A stretch of 64,000 nucleotides of DNA from Sphingomonas sp. Leaf230 (GCF_001421745.1 NZ_LMKW01000008.1:497027-561026), one strand, 5' to 3'; numbered from the stretch's first letter, positions 18,079 to 31,026 are shown. Notes: a model not told the origin generated them from the letters alone. Made by a program: numbers and translations.

Positions 18079-19893
18079 ATGGATCGTCGCCAGTTCCTCG
18101 CATCGGGGGGCGTCGCCGCGCTCGCTACTACGCTGCTGCCGTCGTCGGCCTTCGCGCAGTCGAGCGGCGATACCGCGCTCAACGCCGATTTCGAGCGGAT
18201 CTTCCAGGCGAGCGTCGCGCGGTCGCCCGAACTCGCGACGTCGCTTGGCCTCGACAAGGGACCGCTAGCATCGCTGAAGGGGCAATTGTCGCCACGCACA
18301 CCTGACAAGCGCGCGCGCGACGTCGCCGAGACCAAGGCCGCGCTCGCCAGTCTCGCTCGCTACGACGGCGCAGGCCTGTCACCCGCCGCCAAGCTCAACC
18401 TAGAAGTCGTCCGCTACTCGCTCGCCACGCAGATCGCCGCGCCCGAGAAGTTCGGCATGGACAGCCCGATCCGCCCCTACCGGATCTTCCAGCAGGGCGG
18501 CGCCTATTTCCAGGTGCCGGATTTCCTCAACACCGCGCACACGATCAACGCCACCCCGGATGCCGAAGCGTATTTGTCGCGGCTCGACCAGTTCGGCACG
18601 GTGCTCGATCAGGAAAGCGCGATGCAGCAGGCCGAGGCGGCCCGCGGCCTGCTCGCACCCGGCTGGTCGCTCGACCTGACGCTCGGCCAGATGCGGAAAC
18701 TGCGCGGCCAGCCTGCCGCCACGTCGAGCATCGTCCAGTCGCTGGTGAAGCGCGCGGCGGCAAAGGGCCTGACCGGCGACTGGCAGGCGCGCGCCGCGAA
18801 GATCGTCGACGCGAAAGTGTATCCCGCGCTCGATCGCCAGATCGCGCTGATCGAGCGACTGAAGCCGACCACCAAGCCCGGCGACGGCATCTGGCGCGTG
18901 CCCAATGGCGATGCGATCTACGCTATGGCGTTGAACCAGGCGACCACCACGACGATGAGCCCCGACGAGGTCCACCGCATCGGCCTGGCCCAGGTGGCGG
19001 AGATCACCGCGCAGCTCGACACGATCCTGAAGTCGCAAGGGTTCACGACCGGCACGGTAGGCGAGCGGCTGGCGAAACTGAACGTCACGCCGGACCAGCT
19101 CTACGCAAACACCGCGGAGGGCCGCACCGAACTGATCGCCGGCCTGAACGACGGCATCAAGGCGATGTACGCCAAGCTGCCCCAGGCGTTTTCGGAAGTG
19201 CCGACGCAGCCGCTCGAGATTCGCGCGGTCCCGGTCGAGATCCAGGACGGCGCATCGAACGGCTATTACAACCGCGCCTCACTCGATGGCAGCCGTCCGG
19301 CGATCTACTTCGTCAATCTGAAGGACGTCGGCGACTGGCCGAAATACACGCTGCCGTCGCTCACCTATCACGAGGGCGTGCCGGGGCATCACCTCCAGAT
19401 CAGCCTCGCGCAGGAATCGAAGGACATCCCGACGCTGCGGAAGATCGGCTTCTTCTCGGCGTATTCGGAAGGCTGGGCGCTGTACGCGGAGCAACTCGCC
19501 GACGAACTCGGTGCCTATGCGTCGCCGCTGGAGCGCGCCGGGTATCTCCAGTCGTTCCTGTTCCGCGCGACGCGACTGGTGGTCGATACCGGCATCCATG
19601 CGAAGCGCTGGAGCCGCGAGAAGGCGACCGACTACATGGTCGCGACGACCGGCTTCGCCCGGCCCCGCACGCAGCGCGAAGTGGAGCGCTACTGCACGCA
19701 GGCAGGCCAGGCCTGCAGCTACAAGGTCGGCCACATGGCCTGGACGCGTGCACGGATGAAGGCGAAGGCGGCGCTAGGCGACAAGTTCGACCTGAAGCAG
19801 TTCCACGACATCCTGAAGGAAGGCGCGATGCCGCTCACGATCCTGGAACGCCGCGTCGACGAGCGGATCGCGGCGCTCCGAGGGCGGGCTTGA
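18079..19893 (+). CDS. DUF885 family protein, Tat-exported
   Basis: The 604-aa protein begins with a twin-arginine-like signal (DRRQFLASGG, then a hydrophobic stretch ending SSAFAQ), so it is probably exported folded to the periplasm. The body is the all-helical DUF885 fold. Near residue 430 it carries HEGVPGHHLQ, a variant of the gluzincin-style HExxH zinc motif, followed by FFSAYSEGWALYAEQL, which could supply the third ligand. Peptidase activity is often suggested for the family but not firmly shown. The ATG at 18079 is chosen for GGGAG about 9 nt upstream and the signal peptide. It stands alone, with a family C repeat after the stop. Confidence 0.85.
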   Translation: MDRRQFLASGGVAALATTLLPSSAFAQSSGDTALNADFERIFQASVARSPELATSLGLDKGPLASLKGQLSPRTPDKRARDVAETKAALASLARYDGAGLSPAAKLNLEVVRYSLATQIAAPEKFGMDSPIRPYRIFQQGGAYFQVPDFLNTAHTINATPDAEAYLSRLDQFGTVLDQESAMQQAEAARGLLAPGWSLDLTLGQMRKLRGQPAATSSIVQSLVKRAAAKGLTGDWQARAAKIVDAKVYPALDRQIALIERLKPTTKPGDGIWRVPNGDAIYAMALNQATTTTMSPDEVHRIGLAQVAEITAQLDTILKSQGFTTGTVGERLAKLNVTPDQLYANTAEGRTELIAGLNDGIKAMYAKLPQAFSEVPTQPLEIRAVPVEIQDGASNGYYNRASLDGSRPAIYFVNLKDVGDWPKYTLPSLTYHEGVPGHHLQISLAQESKDIPTLRKIGFFSAYSEGWALYAEQLADELGAYASPLERAGYLQSFLFRATRLVVDTGIHAKRWSREKATDYMVATTGFARPRTQREVERYCTQAGQACSYKVGHMAWTRARMKAKAALGDKFDLKQFHDILKEGAMPLTILERRVDERIAALRGRA

Positions 19894-19905
19894 CATCTGT
19901 CGGTT

Positions 19906-20037
19906 GATTCTCCCCCGCTCGGGGGGAGGTGGCGCCGAAGGTGACGGAGGGGGAGGACACGCAACCCCGGTGATTCCTTACCTCCCCCTCCGTCTGGCAA
20001 GCGCCAGCCACCTCCCCCTGCGGGGGAGGATCAGGTA
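19906..20037. repeat. Intergenic inverted repeat, family C (copy 2)
   Basis: Outer arms CTCCCCCGCTCGGGGGGAGG and CCACCTCCCCCTGCGGGGG, inner arms GACGGAGGGGGAGGA / CCTCCCCCTCCGTC. It matches the copy at 3836-3962. A shorter related palindrome (CCCTCTCCCAACGAGAGAGGG) follows at about 20065-20085. Confidence 0.8.
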
Positions 20038-20202
20038 AATCGATCGGGATCGCTTCCACCCTTCCCTCTCCCAACGAGAGAGGGGGACGAATACGGTACG
20101 ACGTAAGGGGGGTCTTCGCCCGGCGACGGACCTTCACCTCATGCCGCTTTCCGGCAGCGTCGCCTCACCCGATCTGCGTCGGGTCGTGCACCCCGCTCCA
20201 CA

Positions 20203-20352
20203 CCCGTTCGTGCCGAGTAGAGACCGAGTAGCCCCCTTGGGCGTATCGAGGACTCGTATCGAGGTACAGGTTCCGCGCGACACCCCGTCCCTCGATACGC
20301 CGTCTCGATACGCTCCTACGTAGCTGCTCGCCCCCTACTCGGAACGAACGGG
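20203..20352. repeat. Long intergenic inverted repeat, family H-like
   Basis: The outer arms are CCCGTTCGTGCCGAGTAG (20203-20220) and CTACTCGGAACGAACGGG (20335-20352). Inner arms include GGGCGTATCGAGG and CCTCGATACGC. The ends resemble the element at 54966-55036 (CCGTTCGTGCTGAGC ... CAGGACGAACGG). It occupies the gap after the DUF885 gene and before the convergent GH3 gene. I see no gene in 19894-20359. Confidence 0.75.
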
Positions 20353-20359
20353 CGAGCCC

Positions 20360-22663
20360 TCACTTTCCCCCACGATCCAACGTCTGCGCCGCGACCCGCA
20401 CCGTCACCGTCTGCACGACATCCGCCGCCGACGTCGCCAGCATCACCTTGTAGTCGCCGCCAGCGATCTTCCACCCACCGCTCGCGACATCGAACGTCGC
20501 CAGCAATCGCGGATCGATCGTCATCGACACCGTCTGGCTCTTGCCGGGCGCCAGATCGACCTTGCGGAAGGCGCCGAGCCGCTTGGGGGCCTCCCAGCCG
20601 GCGCCCGACACATAGACCTGCGCGACAGCCTTGCCCTGCACCGCACCCGTATTCTGGACGGTAAAGTCCGCCTTGACGCCCTTGCCGGCGGGCGCCGCCG
20701 TCAAACCACTCATGGCAAAGTTCGTATAGGAAAGTCCATAACCGAACGGAAACAGCGGCTTCGCGCCGGTCTTGTCGAACCACTTATAACCGACCGCGGC
20801 GCCCTCGACGTCGTAATTGCCCATCGGATGCGAATCGCGGTCGAGCTTGGGATCACCTTCGAGCTTCGGGCGCGGGATCTGCGCGAGCGACGCCGGGAAG
20901 GTCGCGGGCAGATGCCCCGACGGATTGACCTCGCCGGTCAGCACGCGCGCGATCGCCTCACCGCCAGCCGTACCCGGGTACCACGCCTCCAGCACCGCCC
21001 CGACCTTGCCGAGCCACGGCATCACCACCGGCCCGCCGGTTTCGAGCATCACCACCGTCTTTTTGTTCGCCCCCGCGACCGCGTCGATCAGCGCGTTCTG
21101 GCCAGCCGGCAGGTTCAAGTCGGGCACGTCGAACGACTCGCCGGTCCACTGCTCGCCGAACACGACGACGATGTCCGCTTTCCGCGCCGCCGCGGCGGCC
21201 GCCTTGACGTCCTTGCCGTCGAGATACGTCACGGTCGCGCCGGTCCGCGCCTGCAACGCCTTCATCGGCGACGACGCGTGATACGTCTTCGGCCCCGGGA
21301 ACCCACTCGGGAATTCGTCCGCCACGATCAAGCCGTTGGCCGGCGCGTTGTGCGAATAGACCTGGCTCGAACCGCCACCCGACAGCACGCCGACATCGGC
21401 ATGCGCGCCGATCAGCAGGATCGACTTGGCCGTCTTGGCGATCGGCAACAGCCCCGCGGTGTTCTTGAGCAGGACGATGCCCTCTTCCGCATCCGCGCGG
21501 GTCACTGCAGCATGCGCCGCGTAATCGATCGCCGTGGCGCGATCACCCGCCACGACCTTGTCGAACGCTCCTACGGAAAACATCCCCCACAGTACGCGCC
21601 GCGCCATGTCGGTCGCGCGCGCCTCAGTCACATGACCGTTGTTGACCGCCTCGCGCAGCGCATCCGCGAAGTACGCCGAGCGATCGAACGCCCAGCCAGA
21701 TTGCTGGTCGAGCCCGGCGTTTGCCGCTTCGCTAGTCGAATGCGTCGCGCCCCAGTCGGACATGACATAGCCCTTGAAGCCCCAGTCGCGCTTCAGGACG
21801 GTGTTGAGCAGCCAGTCGTTCTCGCATGCATAATGACCGTTCACGCGGTTGTACGAGCACATCACCGAGCCGGGCTGGCCGACCTCGTTGGCGATCTCGA
21901 ACGCGAGCAGGTCGGACTGGCGCGCGGCCTGTTCGCCGATCTTGTGATCGATGTTGTTGCGGTTCGTCTCCTGCCCGTTGAACGCGTAATGCTTCATCGT
22001 CGATACGACGTGCTGCGACTGGATCCCCTTGATCTCGTGCCCGGTGATGACGCCCGCCAGCAACGGATCCTCACCGCCATATTCGAAATTGCGGCCGTTC
22101 CGCGGCTCGCGCGTCAGGTTCATCCCGCCCGCAAGCTGCACGTTGAAGCCCGACAGGAATGCCTCGTTGCCGATCATCGCGCCGCCGGCTTGCGCCAGTT
22201 CCGGGTTCCAGGTCGCCGCGGTAGCGATCCCGGAGGGCAGCGAGGTGCGCAGGCGCGGCGTCGGCCCGCGCTGGCTGGCGACACCGACGCCGGCATCGGT
22301 CTGCCACTGGCTGGGGATGCCGAGCCGCGGGATGCCGGGCACGATCCCGGCGGACGCGGCCAGGCCGTCCTTCGGATAGACCCAGTTCTTGACCGGCGTC
22401 TTCAGCCAGTCGGCATTGGTCGCAAAGTAACCGAAGGTGAGCTGCAGCTTCTCGTCGAGCGTCATCTCCTTGAGGAGCAGATCGACGCGCGCATCGGCCC
22501 CCAGCGCAGTGTTCATCCAGGGCCGCGCCTTGGGAGCCTCGGTCCGCGCCGCCGCCGCACCGGGTGCGTTGTTGGTCGTTTGCGCTACCGCGGGCAGTGC
22601 GATCGCCAGCACCGATCCCGCGAGCAAACGGACGAACAGGGCGCGGGAACGAAATGCGGTCAT
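20360..22663 (-). CDS. Glycoside hydrolase family 3, beta-glucosidase type
   Basis: The 767-aa exported enzyme has a signal peptide of about 28 residues (LLAGSVLAIALPAVAQ), the GH3 N-terminal TIM barrel with the nucleophile Asp in VMSDWGATH (near residue 300), the C-terminal alpha/beta sandwich (SILLIGAHAD, GEQWTGESFDVPDLNLP, WYPGTAGGEAIA), and a fibronectin type III-like domain at the end (TVQNTGAVQGKAVAQVYV ... GAFRKVDLAPG). Family members remove beta-linked glucose or xylose from oligosaccharides; the exact sugar cannot be read here. It is periplasmic or secreted. It is downstream of the 5-oxoprolinase gene on the same strand, but a repeat-filled gap of about 270 nt separates them. Confidence 0.92.
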   Translation of the reverse strand: MTAFRSRALFVRLLAGSVLAIALPAVAQTTNNAPGAAAARTEAPKARPWMNTALGADARVDLLLKEMTLDEKLQLTFGYFATNADWLKTPVKNWVYPKDGLAASAGIVPGIPRLGIPSQWQTDAGVGVASQRGPTPRLRTSLPSGIATAATWNPELAQAGGAMIGNEAFLSGFNVQLAGGMNLTREPRNGRNFEYGGEDPLLAGVITGHEIKGIQSQHVVSTMKHYAFNGQETNRNNIDHKIGEQAARQSDLLAFEIANEVGQPGSVMCSYNRVNGHYACENDWLLNTVLKRDWGFKGYVMSDWGATHSTSEAANAGLDQQSGWAFDRSAYFADALREAVNNGHVTEARATDMARRVLWGMFSVGAFDKVVAGDRATAIDYAAHAAVTRADAEEGIVLLKNTAGLLPIAKTAKSILLIGAHADVGVLSGGGSSQVYSHNAPANGLIVADEFPSGFPGPKTYHASSPMKALQARTGATVTYLDGKDVKAAAAAARKADIVVVFGEQWTGESFDVPDLNLPAGQNALIDAVAGANKKTVVMLETGGPVVMPWLGKVGAVLEAWYPGTAGGEAIARVLTGEVNPSGHLPATFPASLAQIPRPKLEGDPKLDRDSHPMGNYDVEGAAVGYKWFDKTGAKPLFPFGYGLSYTNFAMSGLTAAPAGKGVKADFTVQNTGAVQGKAVAQVYVSGAGWEAPKRLGAFRKVDLAPGKSQTVSMTIDPRLLATFDVASGGWKIAGGDYKVMLATSAADVVQTVTVRVAAQTLDRGGK

Positions 22664-22739
22664 GGCTTCACTTTCACGAGAATCTAGTATGCCATGTGTG
22701 CCGCGTTCGTCGCGTTACCGCAACCAGCCGTCGCAAGGG

Positions 22740-22858
22740 CTCCCTTCCCTGAAAGGGAGGGGTTGGGGGTGGGTCGGTTTCCGGATCGTGGAACGTCGGC
22801 GACCCAAGCCGGCCTACCCACCCCCTGCCCCTCCCTTTCAGGGAGGGGGGCAGAAGGA
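22740..22858. repeat. Intergenic inverted repeat, family D (copy 1)
   Basis: Arms CTTCCCTGAAAGGGAGGGG + TTGGGGGTGGGTCGG face CCTACCCACCCCCTGCC + CCTCCCTTTCAGGGAGGG. The same element recurs at 41752-41850, and one half of it at 46054-46097. Confidence 0.82.
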
Positions 22859-22935
22859 GGCGCAACGCTCTACCGAACGTCAGCGAGCGCCTCCGCCATC
22901 AGCCGAAAGTCCTTCCTCGCGTGGCGCGGGTGCGA

Positions 22936-25900
22936 TCAGGCCTGGCCGAACCCGCCCCCGCCTGGTGTCTCGATCGCGAACACGTCGCCGGCGTGCATGT
23001 CCACCTTGGCCGTCGAGCCGAGCCGTTCGACGCCGCCATCCGCGCGCTCGACCGATGCCGAGCCGAGCCCGCCACTGTCACCGCCGGCCATCCCGAACGG
23101 CGCCACGCGGCGGCGGTTGGCGAGGATGCAGGCGGTCATGTCTTCGAGGAAGCGCACGCGCCGCGTCGCCCCGTCGCCGCCGTTATGCGCGCCTGCCCCA
23201 CCCGAGCCGCCGCGGATCGAGAATTCCTCCAGCAACACCGGGAAGCGCGTTTCGAAGACTTCCGGGTCGGTCAGCCGGCTGTTCGTCATGTGCGTCTGGA
23301 TCACCGAGGCGCCATCGAAGCCGGGGCCCGCGCCTGCCCCGCCGGCGATCGTCTCGTAATATTGGTGCACGGCGTTGCCGAAGGTGAAGTTGTTCATCGT
23401 CCCCTGGCTGGCGGCCATCGCGCCGAGCGCGCCGAACAGCGCGTCGGTGACGACCTGGCTAGTCTCGACGTTGCCGGCGACGACCGCCGCCGGATAGCGC
23501 GGGTTGAGCATCGAGCCTTCGGGCACGCGGATCGTCACGCCGCGCAGACAGCCGTCGTTGAGCGGCACGGCCTCGTCGATCAGCGCGCGGACGACGTAGA
23601 GCACCGCCGCGCGGACGATCGAGACGGGGGCGTTGAAGTTGGTCGGGCGCTGGTCGCTGGTGCCGGCGAAATTAACCTCCATCGTCGCGGCATCGCGATC
23701 GACGCCGACCGCCACGCGGACGACGGCGCCATCGTCCATCTCGTAGGCGAACGTGCCGTCGTCGAGCGTCGCAATCAGGCGGCGGACCGCGGCGTCGGCA
23801 TTGGCCTGGACATGCTCCATGTAAGCAGCGACGACGTCCGTGCCGTACTCGTTCGCGAGTCGTATGAGACCAGTCGCGCCGCGTGTGCAGGCTGCCAGCT
23901 GTGCGGCGAGATCAGCGATATTCTGGTCGACGTTGCGTGCGGGATAGGGGCCGGACGCGAACACCGCGCGCAATTCCGCTTCGAGGAAGCGACCTTCGTC
24001 GACCACCAGCACGTCGTCGAGCAGCACGCCCTCTTCCTCGACCGAGCGGCTCTCGGGCGGCATTGATCCGGGCGTGATACCGCCGACGTCTGCGTGATGC
24101 CCGCGGGCGGCTACGAAGAATGCCGGCGCATCGCCGTCATCGTCTGCGAAGACCGGCATGATGACGGTGATGTCAGGCAGGTGCGTGCCGCCGCGATACG
24201 GCGCGTTGAGCGCGTAGGCATCGCCGCGGCGGATACCGCGGCCGTCTGCGCCGCCGCCTCGTGCGTCGATGATCGTGCGGATGCTCTCGCCCATCGACCC
24301 CAGGTGAACTGGAATGTGCGGCGCGTTCGCGACGAGGTTGCCGTGCGCGTCGAACAGAGCACAACTGAAGTCGAGGCGTTCGCGGATGTTGACCGAGGCC
24401 GCGGAACGCTGGAGCGCGGCGCCCATCTCCTCGGCGATGCTCATGAACAGTCCGGCGAAGATCGCGAGCCGGACGGGATCGGACTCGGTGCCGACGCTGG
24501 CACCGATACGGGGGGCGATGCGGTCGAGGATCAGATTGCCGATCGGATCGACGCGCGCACGCCAACCGGGCTCGACGATGGTGGTCGAGACGCTGTCGAG
24601 GATCAGCGCGGGGCCATCGATCGCGTGTCCGGCGGGGAGGCCTTCGCGGGCAAGGACGGGCGTGTCGTGCCATGCGCCGGCCATGTAGACGGGCGCGACC
24701 GACAGCGGCGCGGCTGGCTCTTCGGGGAACGCGACGAGCGCGGCGTCGATCGGCGGACTCTCGGCGATCGCCTCGGCGACGATCCGGTCGGCGATCAGCG
24801 GTGCTTCGCTGGCAAACCCGAACTGCGCGATGTGCGCGACGTCGAACGCGGCGATCATCACGGCCGGTTCATCGAGATCGAGTTCGATGGTGTGGTCGGT
24901 CTGGCCTCGGCGAAGATGCACGCGGCGTTCGATCCGGACGTAGTCCGCCGTGACGCCCTGCGCTACCAGTGCTTCGCGCGCGGCCTCCGCCAGCCCGTCC
25001 AACGCTTTGACGATCTCAGCGTAATTCGCGAACGCCGCGCCCGACGTAGCCTCGCGAAGAACCCGGCGGTCGGCCAGCCCCATTCCGTATGCCGACAGCA
25101 CCCCGGCCAGCGGGTGGATCATCACCCGGTCCATCGCCAGCGCATCGGCGACGAGGCACGCATGCTGCCCCCCGGCCCCGCCGAAGCACGCCAGCGTGTA
25201 GCGCGTCACGTCATGCCCGCGCGCGACGGAGATCGTCCGGATCGCATTCGCCATGTTCGCCACCGCAACCGCGATGAACCCTTCGGCGGCGACCTGCGGA
25301 TCAAGCGGCAGTTCCGCGAACCGGGCAGCCACCGCCTCGGCATCGAGCGGCTGGTCGCCTGCCGGCCCGAACAACGCCGGGAAGAATTCGGGGCGAACCT
25401 TGCCGAGCATCACGTTGCAATCGGTGACGGTGAGCGGCCCACCGCGGCGGTAGCACGCCGGCCCCGGCACCGCGCCTGCGCTCTCGGGGCCGACGATCAG
25501 CCGCTCGCCATCGAACCGACAGATCGAGCCGCCGCCCGCCGCGACGGTGTGGATCCGCAGCATCGGCGCGCGGATGCGGGCGCCAGCAATCAGTGTCTCG
25601 GTGTCGCGTTCGTAGGTGCCGGCATAATGCGACACGTCCGTCGAGGTGCCGCCCATGTCGAAGCCGATGATCTGTTCGAACCCGGCCTCACGCGCGGTCG
25701 CGGCCATGCCGACGATGCCGCCCGCGGGGCCCGAGAGGATCGCATCCTTGCCGCGAAAGCCTGCGCCGTCGACCAGTCCGCCCGACGACTGCATGAACAG
25801 CGCGCCCTGCCCCAGCGCGTCGCTGAGCCCTGCGACATAGCGATCGACGACCGGCGACAGATACGCATCGACGACGGTCGTATCCCCGCGCCCGATCAGC

Positions 25901-26478
25901 TTTATGAGCGGCGCGACGCGGTGACTGACCGAGATTTGGGTGAAGCCGATCTCAGCCGCGATTGCCGCCAGCGCTTCCTCGTGCGCCGTGAAGCGATAGC
26001 CGTGCATAAGAACAATCGCGACCGCGTGAAGTCCACTATCAAAAGCAGCCTGCAAGCCCGCGCGCGCCGCGTCGACGTCGAGCGGACGGAGCACGTCGCC
26101 CTCCGCCCCGACCCGCTCGTCGATCTCCACGACATGCGCAAACAGCGGCGGTGGGCGGTTCACGTCTCGCGCGAAGATGTCGGCGCGTTCCTGGTGCCCG
26201 ATCAGCAGCGCATCGCCGAACCCGCGGGTGATCGCGAGACACGTCGGCTCGCCCTTGCGCTCGAGCAGCGCGTTGGTCGCGACCGTCGTCCCGATCCGCA
26301 GTTCAAGCGGCACGTCCGCCCCGTCGGTCAACCGCCGGATCGCCTCGACCGCCGCATCATCATAGCGTTCGGGATCTTCCGACAGCAGCTTGGCGGTGAC
26401 GATCCGCCCATCGGGTTGCCGCGCGACGACATCGGTGAACGTGCCGCCGCGGTCGATCCAGAACTGCCATGTGGTCAT
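22936..26478 (-). CDS. 5-Oxoprolinase / hydantoinase A-B fusion
   Basis: The 1180-aa cytosolic protein fuses hydantoinase A (N-terminal domain about 5-180 with GGTFTDVVA and [14 protein letters not shown]; HydA core about 195-490 with [11 protein letters not shown]) to hydantoinase B (about 650-1170 with [19 protein letters not shown] and the C-terminal Gly-rich [14 protein letters not shown]). The single-chain order and length are those of ATP-dependent 5-oxoprolinase, which opens 5-oxo-L-proline to glutamate. Hydantoin hydrolysis is the alternative. The gene starts 7 nt after the cysteine synthase-like gene and ends the long mutY-led gene series. Substrate assignment is by family. Confidence 0.88.
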   Translation of the reverse strand: MTTWQFWIDRGGTFTDVVARQPDGRIVTAKLLSEDPERYDDAAVEAIRRLTDGADVPLELRIGTTVATNALLERKGEPTCLAITRGFGDALLIGHQERADIFARDVNRPPPLFAHVVEIDERVGAEGDVLRPLDVDAARAGLQAAFDSGLHAVAIVLMHGYRFTAHEEALAAIAAEIGFTQISVSHRVAPLIKLIGRGDTTVVDAYLSPVVDRYVAGLSDALGQGALFMQSSGGLVDGAGFRGKDAILSGPAGGIVGMAATAREAGFEQIIGFDMGGTSTDVSHYAGTYERDTETLIAGARIRAPMLRIHTVAAGGGSICRFDGERLIVGPESAGAVPGPACYRRGGPLTVTDCNVMLGKVRPEFFPALFGPAGDQPLDAEAVAARFAELPLDPQVAAEGFIAVAVANMANAIRTISVARGHDVTRYTLACFGGAGGQHACLVADALAMDRVMIHPLAGVLSAYGMGLADRRVLREATSGAAFANYAEIVKALDGLAEAAREALVAQGVTADYVRIERRVHLRRGQTDHTIELDLDEPAVMIAAFDVAHIAQFGFASEAPLIADRIVAEAIAESPPIDAALVAFPEEPAAPLSVAPVYMAGAWHDTPVLAREGLPAGHAIDGPALILDSVSTTIVEPGWRARVDPIGNLILDRIAPRIGASVGTESDPVRLAIFAGLFMSIAEEMGAALQRSAASVNIRERLDFSCALFDAHGNLVANAPHIPVHLGSMGESIRTIIDARGGGADGRGIRRGDAYALNAPYRGGTHLPDITVIMPVFADDDGDAPAFFVAARGHHADVGGITPGSMPPESRSVEEEGVLLDDVLVVDEGRFLEAELRAVFASGPYPARNVDQNIADLAAQLAACTRGATGLIRLANEYGTDVVAAYMEHVQANADAAVRRLIATLDDGTFAYEMDDGAVVRVAVGVDRDAATMEVNFAGTSDQRPTNFNAPVSIVRAAVLYVVRALIDEAVPLNDGCLRGVTIRVPEGSMLNPRYPAAVVAGNVETSQVVTDALFGALGAMAASQGTMNNFTFGNAVHQYYETIAGGAGAGPGFDGASVIQTHMTNSRLTDPEVFETRFPVLLEEFSIRGGSGGAGAHNGGDGATRRVRFLEDMTACILANRRRVAPFGMAGGDSGGLGSASVERADGGVERLGSTAKVDMHAGDVFAIETPGGGGFGQA

Positions 26479-26485
26479 CGGTTAC

Positions 26486-27562
26486 TCAGCCCAGAAATTG
26501 CGTCATCCGCGCCGCGGGATCGGTCCACGCGACCCCGCGATCGTCGAGCCATGAATCGTCGTAATAGGTGCAACCATAGCGGTCGCCGCCATCGCACAAC
26601 AGCGTGACGATGCTCCCCGTCTCGCCCGCCGCCGCCATCTCCTCGACGATCTGCGCGCACGCCCAGAGGTTGGTCCCGGTCGAACCACCAACGCGCCGCC
26701 CGAGCCGGTCGGACAGCGCGCGCATCGCACCGATACTGTCGGCGTCCTCGACCGCGATCATCCGGTCGATGACGCTCGGCACGAAGCTCGGCTCGACCCT
26801 CGGCCGCCCGATCCCCTCGATCCGCGACGCGCACCCCTCCGGCAACGCAACCACCGATCGGTCCTCGAAATGGCGGTGAAACACCGAGTGCACCGGGTCC
26901 GCGACGCACAGTTTCGTGTCGTGCCGGCAATAGCGGATGAAGCGCCCGATCGTCGCCGACGTGCCGCCCGTCCCCGCGCCGCAGACGATCCAGGACGGGC
27001 ACGGATGCTCCTCCTCGGCCATCTGTGCGAAGATGCTCTCGGCGATGTTGTTGTTGCCGCGCCAGTCGGTTGCCCGCTCGGCGTAGGTGAACTGGTCAAG
27101 ATAATGCCCGCCGGTTTCCGCCGCGAGCCGGTGCGAGACCGCGTAGACCGTGCGCGGATCGTCGACCATGTGGATCTCGCCGCCGTGAAAGCGGATCGCG
27201 TCGAGCTTTGGCTTGGCGGTCGTCGCGGGCACTACGGCAATGAACCGCAGCCCCAGCATCCTGGCGAAATACGCCTCCGACACCGCGGTCGACCCCGACG
27301 AGGATTCGATCACCGTCGTCTCCGGCCCGATCCATTCGTTGCACAGCGCATACAGGAACAGCGACCGCGCGAGCCGGTGCTTGAGACTGCCGGTCGGATG
27401 CGAACTCTCGTCCTTCAGGTACAGCACAATGCCGGGATACCGCGGCAAATCCACCCGAATGAGGTGCGTGTCGGCGGACCGGTTATAGTCCGCCTCGATC
27501 CGCCGCACCGCCTCCGACAACCAGCGCCGGTCGACGCGCTTCCCCGTCATTGCAGGCGTCAT
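26486..27562 (-). CDS. PLP-dependent cysteine synthase-family enzyme (possible L-cysteine desulfhydrase)
   Basis: This 358-aa fold-type II PLP enzyme has a Schiff-base lysine near 61 in TGSLKHRLA, the substrate loop [15 protein letters not shown] near 87, and the phosphate-binding [10 protein letters not shown] near 195. The family includes CysK-like synthases and the Cds1 cysteine desulfhydrases, which release sulfide, ammonia and pyruvate; the extended N-terminus and [12 protein letters not shown] fit the Cds1-like branch better than CysK. Its ATG overlaps the M3 peptidase stop by 4 nt (27559-27562); an in-frame ATG exists at 27550. With the 5-oxoprolinase next to it, a role in using cysteine and 5-oxoproline from peptide or glutathione breakdown is plausible but inferred. 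Confidence 0.82.
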   Translation of the reverse strand: MTPAMTGKRVDRRWLSEAVRRIEADYNRSADTHLIRVDLPRYPGIVLYLKDESSHPTGSLKHRLARSLFLYALCNEWIGPETTVIESSSGSTAVSEAYFARMLGLRFIAVVPATTAKPKLDAIRFHGGEIHMVDDPRTVYAVSHRLAAETGGHYLDQFTYAERATDWRGNNNIAESIFAQMAEEEHPCPSWIVCGAGTGGTSATIGRFIRYCRHDTKLCVADPVHSVFHRHFEDRSVVALPEGCASRIEGIGRPRVEPSFVPSVIDRMIAVEDADSIGAMRALSDRLGRRVGGSTGTNLWACAQIVEEMAAAGETGSIVTLLCDGGDRYGCTYYDDSWLDDRGVAWTDPAARMTQFLG

Positions 27563-29592
27563 TGCAGCCCGTGACGAACCAGCATCGCGGTCGGCTCTGG
27601 GTCACGCCCGCGGAACGCACGGAAGCTGTCCGCCGCCGGCCGCGTCGCACCGCGCGCGAGCACTTCCTCGCGGAACCGGTCGCCGGTCTTGCGATCGACC
27701 AGGCCAGCCTCCGCGAACGCCTCGAAGCCATCGGCTGCCAGCAATTCGGCATAGAGATAGCTGTAATAGCCCGACGCATAGCCGCCTGCGAAAATGTGGC
27801 TGAACGCGTGCGGGAAGCGGTGCCATTCCGGCGGGCGGATCACCGCCACCTCGTCGCGCACCGCCTCGATCACCTCGATCGGATCGCTGCCCATCGTGCC
27901 GAGATGCAGCAGCAGGTCGAACAGCGCGAACTCGACCTGGCGCAGGATGAACATCCCCGCCTGGAAATGCCGCGCCTTCACCATCCGCTCGAACAGGTCG
28001 GCGGGGAGCGTCTCGCCGGTCTTGTAGTGGCCCGACATGCCGGTCAGCACGTCCTTGTCCCAGGCGAAATCCTCCATCAGCTGGCTCGGCAGCTCGATCG
28101 CGTCCCACTCGAACCCGTTGGTGCCGGCGATGCTCGGCCGGTTCACCTTGGTGAAAAGCAAATGGATGCAGTGGCCGGTCTCGTGCAGCAGCGTGGTCAC
28201 GTCGTTGTGGCTCAGCAGCGACGGCGTCTCGCCCCCATCCGGCGCAAAATTGCAGACGAGATACGCGACCGGCACCGTCACGGTATTGCCGTCGTGCAAC
28301 CGCGGCCGCGCCTGCGCCATCCATGCGCCACCACGCTTGCCGGTACGTGCGTGCAGGTCGAGGTAGAGACCCGCGAACACCGTCCCTGTCTCGTCCACCA
28401 CGTCGAAGAAGCGTGCGTCGTCGTGATACAGCGACACGTCGTCACGCTCGACCAGCTTGATGCCGAACAGCCGCTGCATCAGAATCTGCCAGCCTTCCAT
28501 CACGCGCTCGACCGGGAAATACGCCTTCACCACCTGCGCATCGACCGCGTAGCGATCCTGCCGCAACCGGTTCGACACGAAGCCCGCATCCCAGGGCTCG
28601 AAATCGGCGATCCCCAGATGTTCGGCGGCAAACGACTTGAGCTCGGCGAGGTCGCGCTTCGCCGCCGGCTTCGCCCGCCGCGCCAGATCGCGCAGGAAGG
28701 CGATCACCTCGGCACCATTCGGGGCCATCTTGGTCTCCAGCGACCACGCGACCGGATCGGTGAAGCCGAGCAGCTTGGCGCCCTCGTGCCGCAGCTCGAG
28801 GATCCGTGCGATCCGCGCGCTGTTGTCGAATTCGCCCGCGTTCGGCCCCTGATCCGACGCGCGTGTCGCGAATGCACGGTACATGCGGGCGCGCAACTCA
28901 CGGTTCTCGGCGAAGGTCAGCACCGCGTTGACGCTCGGCTGTTGCAGCGTGACCAGCCAGCCCGCCTGCCCCTTCGCCTTGGCGGCATCCGCGAACATCG
29001 CCTTGTCCGCGTCCGAAATCCCCGCGAGATCGGCCTCATCCGTCACCAGTTCCGACCACGCATCGGTCGCATCGAGCACCGCGCTGCCGAACTCGTTCGA
29101 CAACCCCGACAGCTCGACCGAAATCTCGCTGAACCGGTCCCGTGCCTCAGGCTCCAGCGCCACGCCCGACAGCGTGAAGTCGCGGATCGCCTGCTCCACC
29201 GCGACCCGGTCTTCGGTGGCCAAATCGGCAAACTCGGGCGACACGCTCAGCGCCACGAACACCTCGTACAAATCGCGGTTCTGCCCGACCTTCATGTCGT
29301 TCTCGACGAGCCGCTTCTGCCCCTCGGAATACGCCGCGCGCAGCTCGGGCGTGTCCGCGACGCCGTGCAGATGCGACACCGCCGACCATATCGCGCCGAT
29401 CTCGGTATTCGCGCGCTCGTACGGCAGCCACGCACCCGCGAAATCGGTCGGCCGCGCGGTCGTCAGCGCCTCGACCATCGCCTCATGCCGCGCGATCGCC
29501 TCGTCGAGCGCAGGCGCGATCTGGTCGGGCGACAGCTCGGCGAAACGGGGCAGCGACAGCGTATCGAGAAGCGGGTTCGTCGGGGCAGTCAT
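27559..29592 (-). CDS. M3-family zinc metallopeptidase (oligopeptidase A / Dcp type)
   Basis: The 677-aa cytosolic zinc peptidase has the HExxH site as [10 protein letters not shown] near residue 469, with downstream Glu ligands in the [14 protein letters not shown] segment. The N-terminal helical half is typical of thimet oligopeptidase/PrlC/Dcp enzymes, which cut short peptides. I chose the ATG at 29592, which has GAAGGA about 6 nt upstream and starts 10 nt after the sdaA stop. The stop overlaps the next gene's start. It would feed amino acids from peptides to the adjacent catabolic enzymes. Confidence 0.92.
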   Translation of the reverse strand: MTAPTNPLLDTLSLPRFAELSPDQIAPALDEAIARHEAMVEALTTARPTDFAGAWLPYERANTEIGAIWSAVSHLHGVADTPELRAAYSEGQKRLVENDMKVGQNRDLYEVFVALSVSPEFADLATEDRVAVEQAIRDFTLSGVALEPEARDRFSEISVELSGLSNEFGSAVLDATDAWSELVTDEADLAGISDADKAMFADAAKAKGQAGWLVTLQQPSVNAVLTFAENRELRARMYRAFATRASDQGPNAGEFDNSARIARILELRHEGAKLLGFTDPVAWSLETKMAPNGAEVIAFLRDLARRAKPAAKRDLAELKSFAAEHLGIADFEPWDAGFVSNRLRQDRYAVDAQVVKAYFPVERVMEGWQILMQRLFGIKLVERDDVSLYHDDARFFDVVDETGTVFAGLYLDLHARTGKRGGAWMAQARPRLHDGNTVTVPVAYLVCNFAPDGGETPSLLSHNDVTTLLHETGHCIHLLFTKVNRPSIAGTNGFEWDAIELPSQLMEDFAWDKDVLTGMSGHYKTGETLPADLFERMVKARHFQAGMFILRQVEFALFDLLLHLGTMGSDPIEVIEAVRDEVAVIRPPEWHRFPHAFSHIFAGGYASGYYSYLYAELLAADGFEAFAEAGLVDRKTGDRFREEVLARGATRPAADSFRAFRGRDPEPTAMLVRHGLQ

Positions 29593-29602
29593 GAGAAATC
29601 CT

Positions 29603-31009
<1,407 letters not shown>

Positions 31010-31026
31010 GCATCGCCGTTACGAGA

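Noticed and set aside
22872..22935. In-frame extension after the 5-oxoprolinase stop (20 more codons to a second stop)
   Set aside because: Readthrough of a TGA is unsupported and the extension has no conserved feature. I take it as chance.
24094..26607. 837-codon open frame on the plus strand opposite 5-oxoprolinase, and similar long antisense frames at 20828-22687 and 27550-29622
   Set aside because: They mirror well-identified genes. Their translations are Arg/His/Asp-rich without any known motif, as expected for antisense frames in very GC-rich DNA.
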